34,637 nucleotides of DNA, taken from contig JAUTXM010000331.1 of the NCBI GenBank assembly GCA_030838025.1, positions 1 to 34,637 of the forward strand, written 5' to 3'. Made by a program: the position numbers and the translations under genes. Shown here piece after piece: positions 1 through 5,723 of this stretch. The DNA is from Acidimicrobiaceae bacterium (GTDB lineage Bacteria; Actinomycetota; Acidimicrobiia; Acidimicrobiales; Palsa-688). The number at the start of each line of letters is the position of its first letter. Position 1 is the first letter of the stretch. A model generated the notes under the pieces. It was not told the origin of the DNA. It saw only the letters and a list, made by a program, of their open reading frames with translations, and searched no databases.

Positions 1-201
1 CAGCACGGCGGCGACCACCGCCACGCTCACCAGGACCGACAGCACCTGCCGCCGGCGGATGACGATCTGCACGCTCGGCGCGCCGAGTCCAGCGCTCCCA
101 GCGCTCCCGGCGCTCCCGGCGGTCGTAGTGGTCGCGCCGAGTCCGGCGCTCCCGGCGGTCGCAGTCCCCTCAGCGGTCGCAGCGGTCCCAGCGGTCAACA
201 T
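1..201 (-). CDS. Membrane protein, N-terminal part (cut by window edge)
   Basis: The minus strand reads ATG at 201-199 and stays open to base 1, giving 67 residues. The first ~45 residues are low-complexity Ala/Gly/Thr/Ser. An RRR cluster (about bases 49-57) follows, then a hydrophobic Val/Ala/Leu stretch that looks like one transmembrane segment with a cytoplasmic N-terminus. A very strong ribosome binding site (GGGAGGGAGGAGG, bases 205-219 on the minus strand) precedes the ATG by about 6 nt, which is the main reason to accept the gene. It diverges from the grd-like operon and may share its control region. No family can be assigned because the body of the protein lies outside the window. Confidence 0.55.
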   Translation of the reverse strand, partial: MLTAGTAATAEGTATAGSAGLGATTTTAGSAGSAGSAGLGAPSVQIVIRRRQVLSVLVSVAVVAAVL

Positions 202-262
202 ACCGGCCTCCTCCCTCCCCGCCGCCACCACCCTTCGCGGCCTCGGGGATCCCAGGTGGACC

Positions 263-281
263 GAGACCGTAACACTGTCTC
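263..281. promoter_or_regulatory. Imperfect palindrome in the divergent region before the grd-like operon
   Basis: GAGACCGTAACACTGTCTC has GAGAC/GTCTC arms and an inner GT/AC pair. It lies 55 nt before the grdE start and 62 nt before the divergent gene. It is a possible operator or promoter-proximal element. No clear -35/-10 pair was recognised beside it. Confidence 0.25.
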
Positions 282-335
282 AGGGCCGTGACCAGCCGCG
301 ATGCGCCGCGGAGCAATCGTGCCGGGAGTGCAAGT

Positions 336-1592
336 ATGGAGGTGATGGCGCTGACCCGGTTGATCCACCACGTCCAACGCGTCGCACTGGGCGCGCGAAC
401 GACCTTCGCGGACGGCGAGCTCGTGGTTTCGACCGACGAGGCCGAGGGCATCATGGCCCACCCGGCGCTCGCCTCGGTGCGGCTCACCTGGGTCTCACCC
501 GGCGAATCGGCGCGGATCGTCAAGGTCCTCGACGCCGTCGAACCCCGTACCAAGGGCCCGGGTGGCGCCGGGATCTTTCCCGGCTTCGTCGGGCCTGCCC
601 GGACCCAAGGCGAAGGTGAGACCCACGTACTGCGCGGGGCGGCGGTGGTGGCGGCCGGTTTCCTGCCGAGGGCCCAGGAGGCACTGGTCGACCTGAGCGG
701 CCCCGCCGCCGCGCTGTCGCCGCTGGGCGCGACCCACAACTTGGTCGTCGAGTTCACCCCGGCGCCCGATGCCGGCTGGGAACACGTCGACGCCGCCCTC
801 CGCGCGGGTTCGCTGCGGCTGGCGGCTCGGCTGGCGGAAGCGGCGCTCGACGCCGAACCCGACGAGATCGAGGAACTCCCGTCGCCGTCGCCCATCCGTG
901 GCGACCGGCCTCGCATCGGCGCCGTCACCAACCTGCAGACCCAGGGCTTGTTCAAGGACGTCTTTGTCTACGGACGCAGTTTCGGCTCGTCGCTGCCCAC
1001 CCTGCTCGACCCCGGCGAGCTCGACGACGGCGCCGTGGTGAGTGGCCAGTTCGGCCATCCGGCCCTGAAGAACCCGACGTACATGCACCAGAACCACCCG
1101 GTCGTCAACGAGCTGCGCCGCCGCCACGGCCATGACCTCGACTTCGCGGGCCTGGTGATCTGCCCGGAACCGGTCAACCAGGCCGCCAAAGAACTGGTCT
1201 CGGCCTTCGCCGCCAAGGTGTGCGCCGCCGCGGGGTTCGACGCCGCCCTGGTCACCAAGGAGGGGGGCGGCAACGCCGACGCCGACATGGCCCTCAAGAT
1301 GGACGCGCTGGCCGACCTCGGGATCGAGGCGGTCGGGCTCTATGCCGAGATGGCCGGGATCGACGGCACCGGCCCATCCATCGTCGTGGCACCGGAGAAG
1401 GCAACCGCCATGGTCAGCACTGGCAACTACGACCACCGGCTGCAACTCCCCACGATGGACAGAGCACTCGGGGGCGACGAGTTCGCGCTGGTGCACGCTC
1501 CGGCCACATCGGCATTCGAGGTCCCCACGGCGGTGGTGTACTGCGCCCTCAGCCCGCTGGGCTGGGGACGGGTGACCGCCCGGGCCGGTTGA
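336..1592 (+). CDS. GrdE-like component B alpha/beta subunit of glycine/sarcosine/betaine reductase family
   Basis: This 418-residue protein resembles GrdE, which with GrdB forms substrate-binding component B of clostridial glycine reductase. Family hallmarks are visible: SPGESARIVKVLDAVEPR near residue 50, GIFPGFVG, VDLSGPAA, LQTQGLFKDVFVYG near residue 205, and KNPTYMHQNHPVVNEL. In clostridial GrdE the segment before this last motif reads SGNCVSACDKN, and its Cys is cleaved to form a pyruvoyl group. Here the same place (bases 1041-1070) reads SGQFGHPALKN and has no Cys, so pyruvoyl formation as known is not possible. ATG 336 is chosen because GGGAG lies 7 nt upstream; ATG 345 is an alternative. 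It is the first gene of the operon, 13 nt before grdB. The substrate cannot be read from the sequence. Confidence 0.85.
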   Translation: MEVMALTRLIHHVQRVALGARTTFADGELVVSTDEAEGIMAHPALASVRLTWVSPGESARIVKVLDAVEPRTKGPGGAGIFPGFVGPARTQGEGETHVLRGAAVVAAGFLPRAQEALVDLSGPAAALSPLGATHNLVVEFTPAPDAGWEHVDAALRAGSLRLAARLAEAALDAEPDEIEELPSPSPIRGDRPRIGAVTNLQTQGLFKDVFVYGRSFGSSLPTLLDPGELDDGAVVSGQFGHPALKNPTYMHQNHPVVNELRRRHGHDLDFAGLVICPEPVNQAAKELVSAFAAKVCAAAGFDAALVTKEGGGNADADMALKMDALADLGIEAVGLYAEMAGIDGTGPSIVVAPEKATAMVSTGNYDHRLQLPTMDRALGGDEFALVHAPATSAFEVPTAVVYCALSPLGWGRVTARAG

Positions 1593-1605
1593 GTACCGTC
1601 TGACT

Positions 1606-2952
1606 GTGGCGAACATCGTCCATTACATCAACCAGTTCTTCGCCGGCGTCGGGGGCGAGGACTCGGCCGGCTCCGGACCCACCCTCGTCATGGGACCGGT
1701 CGGCCCGGGACGCCGGCTGGCGGAACTGCTCGGTCCCGAGCACGAGATCGTGGCGACGGTGTGGTGCGGCGACGATGTCGCGTCGGGCATCGTCCCCGCA
1801 ATCATCGACCTGATCCGGTCCGTGGACGTGGACGGCGGTGTGGGCAGTGACGTGGACGGCGGTGTGGGCGGCGGTGTGGATCTGGTCGCGGCCGGGCCCG
1901 CCTTCACCAGCGGCCGCTACGGCCTGGCGTGTGCCCGGGTGGCCGCCGCGGCTCACGACGCGGGCTGGCTGGCCGTGGCCTCCATGCACGAGGACAACCC
2001 GGGACTGGACGAGGCGGGCGCCACCCCGGTCGTCGCCAGCGGCGAGGTGGCCCGCCGCATGGCGCCATCGCTCGACCGCCTCGCCGGCGCCGTAACAAAG
2101 CTTCTCCGCCACGAACCCCTGACCGCGGCCGACGGCCGCATCGGCAAGCTGGCCCGACTGACGGTCATGGCCGACGCCCGCGCGGCCGAACGGGCTGTCG
2201 ACCTGGCGCTGGTTCGTCTCGCCGGCGACCACACGGCCACCGAGATCCCGCTGCCCCGGTTCGACCAGGTGACGCCCGCGGCACCGGTGGAGGACCTGAC
2301 GACCGCGATGGTCGCCCTGGTGACCGAGGGCGGATTGGTCCCCGACGACAATCCCGGCGCCCTCGAGTCGGCCCGGGCCACCCGGTGGTTGCGTTACCCG
2401 ATCGGAAACCTCGACGCCCTGATGGCGGGGGAGTGGCGGTCGATCCACGGTGGGTTCTCCACCGCGTATGCCAACGACGATCCCCACCGCATCCTGCCGC
2501 TCGACGTCGGGCGCCAGCTAGTGGCCGACGGCGCCGTCGGTTCCCTGTTCGCCGAGTACTTCGTGACGACCGGCAACGGCACCTCGGTGGCCAACGCCCG
2601 CCGTTTCGGCATCGAATGGGCCGCCGACCTCCGCCACTCCGGGGCCCGGGCCGCCATCCTCACGGCCACGTGAGGAACGGGCACGCGTTGCGGGGCAACG
2701 CTGGCGAAGGAACTGGAGCGGGCGGGTATCCCGACCGTGCTGCTGTGCAACCTGATCTCGATCGCCGAGCGGGTCGGGGCACCACGCATCGTGCCCACGC
2801 GTGGTATTCCGTACCCGACGGGCGACCCGTCCCTCACTCCCGAGGCCGAGAAGGCGTGGCGTCGCCGCCTGCTCGATCGGGCCCTGGAGGCGCTGGCGAC
2901 GACCGTCCATCAACCCACCGTGTTCGAAGTGCCCGAGGAGGCCCGTGCCTGA
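1606..2952 (+). CDS. grdB: GrdB-like selenoprotein, component B gamma subunit (in-frame UGA = Sec at 2671-2673)
   Basis: With UGA read as selenocysteine this is a 448-residue protein with Sec at residue 356. The start is GTG 1606, giving HYINQFFAGVGGEDSA near the N-terminus, the classic GrdB opening. Before the TGA the frame reads EWAADLRHSGARAAILTAT. After it, it reads U-GTGTRCGATLAKELERAGIPT and runs through IVPTRGIPYPTGDPSL to TVFE, matching the GrdB C-terminus throughout. In the family, GrdB takes the substrate's two-carbon unit and passes it to the GrdA selenol. The usual motif is UxxCxxC; here the middle Cys is Gly (UGTGTRC). A 24-bp tandem duplication enlarges a loop near residues 74-89. 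Read as a stop, the TGA would leave a 355-residue fragment without its catalytic end. The stop codon overlaps the grdC start by 8 nt. Confidence 0.93.
1825..1872 (+). repeat. 24-bp tandem direct repeat inside grdB
   Basis: Two adjacent 24-bp copies (1825-1848 and 1849-1872) differ only in the last codon, AGT versus GGC. Each encodes DVDGGVG plus Ser or Gly. The duplication is in frame and adds 8 residues to a Gly/Asp-rich loop, so the reading frame past it is unaffected. Confidence 0.85.
2671..2704 (+). other. Candidate bacterial SECIS element of grdB
   Basis: The TGA at 2671-2673 is followed, after exactly 11 nt, by a perfect 7-bp stem: GCGTTGC (2685-2691) pairs with GCAACGC (2695-2701) around a GGG loop. 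The helix can be extended outward with A2683-T2702 and C2682-G2703. Known bacterial SECIS elements are hairpins about this far after the UGA with G in a small apical loop, bound by SelB. The fit is good, but SECIS sequence is poorly conserved, so this rests on position and pairing. Confidence 0.65.
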
Positions 2953-4360
2953 TGTCGTGATTTCGGCCGCTGCCCAGGTGCTGGCCCATGTTCCGTTGCT
3001 GGCTCGCCACGGATCCAAGCCCCGTCGTGAGCTGCCCAAGGACCCGAACGTGGCGGCGGCGTTCGCAGCCGCGCTGCGCCCCTTTTCCCAGGCCCTGGCC
3101 TATCCGGCCAACCAGGCCTACATCAACGCCCTTCACCCACGCGACCTTCCGGCCCGGCCGTGGAGCGACCTTGCCGGGGCGACGCGCTGGAGCCGCGCAG
3201 GCGAGATCATGCCCGAGGAGGAGTTCCTGGGGTTGCTGGCGGCAATGGACGACTTCGACCTGCTGACCCTGTCGAGCGACGCCGCGGCCCAGGCGGCGGC
3301 GGCGCTGGCCCGCCACCCGCTGGCCAAGCGCCTCGACCTCGAGCGCGTCGAGCGGGCCCAAGGTGATGTGCACGCCGTGGCCTCCGAAGCGGGCGCCCTC
3401 GACGTGATTGCCGACCGCGCCGCCTTCCGGTGCGGCCAGGTTGGTGACGAGGCGCTGTCGGCGCACGTGCTGATCGACAACCTGGCGGCCAAGGCGACCG
3501 CGACGCTGGCCCTGTTGCATCTCCTGGAGAGCAGCGGGATCGACCCGGCGTCGGTGGACTACGTGCTGGGTTGCGGTGAGGAGGCCATCGGGGACCGTTA
3601 CCAGCGTGGCGGGGGCAACATGGCCAAGGCGGTGGCCGAGGCGGCAGGCCTCAGCGAGGCGTCGGGGGCGGACATCAAGAACTTCTGTGCCGCGCCCGTG
3701 CCCGCCCTCGTCATCGCCGCCAGCCTGGTCTCCTCCGGAGTGTTCCGGCGGGTGGCGGTGGTCGGCGGTGGGTGCATGGCGAAGCTGGGGATGAAGTTCC
3801 AGGGTCACCTCAAGGCGGGAATGCCGATCCTGGAGGACGTGCTCGGCGGCGCCGCCGCCCTGGTGCAGGCCGACGACGGCGTCTCGCCCCGAATTCGCCT
3901 CGACGGGGTAGGTCGCCACAAGGTGTCGGCGGGCGGTTCCAACCCCCAGGTCATGGAGGCGCTGGCGGGTGTGCCGCGCACCCGCCTCGGCCTGGCCATG
4001 ACCGACGTCGACGACTACGCCACCGAGTTGCACAACCCCGAGGTCACCGAGCCCCAGGGCTCGGGCAACGTTCCCGAGCGCAACTACCGGACCATCGCCG
4101 CCCTGGCGGCCCGCAAGGGCGACATCGCCAAGGACCAGATCCCGGCGTTCGTGGCCGAGCGCGGGATGCCCGGTTTCAGCCCCACGCAGGGCCACCTGGC
4201 GTCGTCGCTGTGTTACCTCCCCCACGCCGTGGACCGCCTAACGACGGGCGGGGCGAATAGAGTGATGCTCATCGCCAAGGGAAGCTTGTTCCTTGGGCGG
4301 GTGTGCCAGTTGTCCGATGGAATGAGCGTCCTGCTCGAAAGGAACGGCCGCCTTCAGTGA
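2945..4360 (+). CDS. grdC: GrdC-like component C beta subunit (thiolase-fold acyl transferase)
   Basis: The 471-residue protein matches GrdC, the FabH-like subunit of component C, which in clostridia helps turn the Se-carboxymethyl group on GrdA into an acetyl thioester and then acetyl phosphate. Visible motifs are ELPKDPNVAAAF and YPANQAYI near the N-terminus, GEIMPEEEFLGLL, GCGEEAIGDRYQRGGGNMAK, IKNFCAAPVPAL with putative nucleophile Cys248, GMPILEDVLGGAAALV, and GMPGFSPTQGHLASS carrying the thiolase-type His. GTG 2945 is chosen because GAGGAG ends 4 nt upstream and translation would couple to grdB by an 8-nt overlap. The PlsX-like partner GrdD, normally encoded next to GrdC, is absent from this window. 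Confidence 0.9.
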   Translation: MPDVVISAAAQVLAHVPLLARHGSKPRRELPKDPNVAAAFAAALRPFSQALAYPANQAYINALHPRDLPARPWSDLAGATRWSRAGEIMPEEEFLGLLAAMDDFDLLTLSSDAAAQAAAALARHPLAKRLDLERVERAQGDVHAVASEAGALDVIADRAAFRCGQVGDEALSAHVLIDNLAAKATATLALLHLLESSGIDPASVDYVLGCGEEAIGDRYQRGGGNMAKAVAEAAGLSEASGADIKNFCAAPVPALVIAASLVSSGVFRRVAVVGGGCMAKLGMKFQGHLKAGMPILEDVLGGAAALVQADDGVSPRIRLDGVGRHKVSAGGSNPQVMEALAGVPRTRLGLAMTDVDDYATELHNPEVTEPQGSGNVPERNYRTIAALAARKGDIAKDQIPAFVAERGMPGFSPTQGHLASSLCYLPHAVDRLTTGGANRVMLIAKGSLFLGRVCQLSDGMSVLLERNGRLQ

Positions 4361-4370
4361 GAAGAGCGTC

Positions 4371-4721
4371 ATGAGCGACACAGAAGGCGCCACCGCCGTC
4401 GTCGAGGCGACCCGGGACAACTTCAAGGATCTGGTGGCCGAGGGCACGGTGCTGGTCGACGTCTGGGGCCCCGACTGCCGCCCCTGCCTGGCGCTGAACC
4501 CCCATGTCACGACCCTGGCCGAGAAGTACGCTGGCCGGGTCAAGGTCGTCAAGCTCGAGGCGCCCAAGGCCCGGCGGTTGTGCATGGAACTCAGCATCAT
4601 GGGCATGCCCGCCTTCCTCTTGTTCCGTGACGGCAAAGAGGTGGCCCGCCTGGCCGACCCGGCGCTCACGCCATTGCGACTCAACCAATGGGTCGACGAA
4701 CAAGCGAAGGGGGTGAGTTGA
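4371..4721 (+). CDS. Thioredoxin of the grd-like operon
   Basis: A 116-residue thioredoxin-fold protein with redox site WGPDCRPC (CRPC in place of the usual CGPC) and a cis-Pro segment GMPAFLLF near residue 80. No signal peptide is visible, so it is cytoplasmic. In clostridial systems a dedicated thioredoxin and its reductase re-reduce component A after each turnover; here only the thioredoxin is linked and no thioredoxin reductase lies nearby. The gene starts 10 nt after grdC and its TGA overlaps the proposed TTG start of grdA, so it is well placed to serve the selenoproteins. The Trp-Gly-Pro-Asp segment before the CxxC departs from the standard WCGPC and suggests a specialised partner. Confidence 0.88.
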   Translation: MSDTEGATAVVEATRDNFKDLVAEGTVLVDVWGPDCRPCLALNPHVTTLAEKYAGRVKVVKLEAPKARRLCMELSIMGMPAFLLFRDGKEVARLADPALTPLRLNQWVDEQAKGVS

Positions 4722-5179
4722 GACCCGTGCTCAAGGACCGGTTGGTGATCGCCCTTGGTGAGCGCGACGGCATCTCGGGGCTGGCCATTGCGGCCTGCGC
4801 CACCGCTGCGGGGGCCCAGGTGGCCTTCGTAGCCACCGAGTGCTTCGTCTGAACTGCGTCTGGAGCCATGGACCTGCAGAGCCAGGAGGCAATCTTCCGG
4901 CTCGCCCAAGCCAACGACCCCAAGTCGCTGCTCGTACTGCTCGGCGCTCCTGACCCGGAGGCGGCCGAGATCTCAGCCGAGACGGTGATCCTGGGGGACC
5001 CGGCCTACGCAGGCGCCCTGGCTGGGGCCCAGTTGGGCCTCGACGTGTACCACGTGCTGGACGACGACGTGAAGGCCGACGTGCCCGACGACGTCTGGGA
5101 GGAGCAGATCGGCCTCATGGCCGATGTGCTCGACGCCGACGCCCTGTCGGCGGCGGTGCGCTCGATGCACCAGACCTGA
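4718..5179 (+). CDS. grdA: GrdA-like selenoprotein, component A (in-frame UGA = Sec at 4850-4852)
   Basis: Read through TGA 4850-4852 this gives a 153-residue protein, close to the ~158 residues of clostridial GrdA. The block around the codon, VATECFVUTASGAMDLQSQ, matches the highly conserved GrdA active site CFV-U-TAxGAMDL. The C-terminal part has LLVLLGAPDPEAAEISAETV, AGALAGAQLGLDVYHV and YEEQIG-like EEQIGLMADVLD. GrdA is the small carrier whose selenol receives the carboxymethyl group from component B and delivers it to component C. TTG 4718 is preferred: the run AAGGGGG ends 5 nt upstream, it overlaps the trx stop, and Sec falls at residue 45. GTG 4727 is an alternative. An ordinary reading would see only the 103-residue tail from ATG 4868. 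Confidence 0.93.
4850..4885 (+). other. Candidate bacterial SECIS element of grdA
   Basis: Directly after the TGA an 8-bp interrupted stem can form: CTGC (4854-4857) plus TCTG (4859-4862) pair with CAGAG (4877-4881) plus CAG (4883-4885). One bulged base lies on each side (G4858, C4882), and the loop has 14 nt. It is in the right place for a SelB-binding hairpin but less regular than the grdB one. Confidence 0.5.
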
Positions 5180-5183
5180 GCTC

Positions 5184-5570
5184 ATGCGGTGGCTGGTCGA
5201 CGGCATGAACGTCATCGGTTCGCGCCCCGACGGGTGGTGGCGCGACCGGGCGGGGGCGGCTCGGCGGTTGACGGCCCGGCTGCAGGAACTGGCGGCCGAC
5301 AGTGGCGATGAGATCGCGGTGGCATTCGAAGGGGGAAAAGTCCCCGATCTCCCGCCGGGGCGCCATGGGGGGGTCGAGGTCCTCTACGCCCGGAGGAATG
5401 GCCCGAACGCGGCGGACGACCGCATCGTCGAGGAAGTGGGGGCCGACGCCGACCCCGGGACGCTCACCGTCGTCACGTCGGACCGCGACCTGGTGCGGCG
5501 GGTCCAGGAACTGGGGGCGTCGGTCGTCGGCCCAGGTGAGCTCCTGCGCCGGATGCGACCGGCAAAATAA
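5184..5570 (+). CDS. NYN/YacP-like PIN-fold nuclease family protein
   Basis: This 128-residue protein opens with MRWLVDGMNVIGSRPDGWW, the acidic DGxNVIG motif of the YacP/Rae1-like NYN family. It continues with IAVAFEGG, NAADDRIVEEV and VVTSDRDLVRRVQELGASVVG, which supply the other conserved acidic residues of the metal-dependent PIN-like site. The family includes ribosome-associated RNases; the substrate here is unknown. It starts 4 nt after the grdA stop and is almost certainly cotranscribed with the operon, though a link to selenoprotein metabolism is only inferred from position. The alternative is a passenger gene. Confidence 0.8.
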   Translation: MRWLVDGMNVIGSRPDGWWRDRAGAARRLTARLQELAADSGDEIAVAFEGGKVPDLPPGRHGGVEVLYARRNGPNAADDRIVEEVGADADPGTLTVVTSDRDLVRRVQELGASVVGPGELLRRMRPAK

Positions 5571-5600
5571 AACCGGAAAATCCCGCCTGCCCTCCTACAG

Positions 5601-5648
5601 ATCTGGGGAGACTGCGCCGAAGCCTCACCGTCGGGGTGTCTCTAGATA
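5601..5648 (+). promoter_or_regulatory. Possible structured leader upstream of the subtilase gene
   Basis: Between the operon and the subtilase, ATCT (5601-5604) and GAGAC (5608-5612) can pair with GTCTC (5638-5642) and AGAT (5644-5647). Inside, CACC (5626-5629) can pair with GGTG (5635-5638) in a competing fold. TAGATA at 5643-5648 could be a -10 box. No known riboswitch consensus was recognised. The 153-nt gap has no gene. Confidence 0.25.
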
Positions 5649-5723
5649 GGTGGTGCAATTTTGGGCGCTCAGGGGTCGACGGGCAACGCTCGCCATTCGC
5701 GGCCGCTTTCGGGCCTTGGTCGA

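Noticed and set aside
170..955. Minus-strand gene opposite grdE
   Set aside because: No domain is recognisable; the grdE frame has strong family motifs.
2737..2952. A separate 71-residue gene after the grdB TGA
   Set aside because: It is the C-terminal end of GrdB in the same frame; similarity starts at the TGA, not at a start codon.
4868..5179. A separate 103-residue gene beginning at ATG 4868
   Set aside because: This Met is the M of the conserved GrdA block TASGAMDL just after Sec, not a start.
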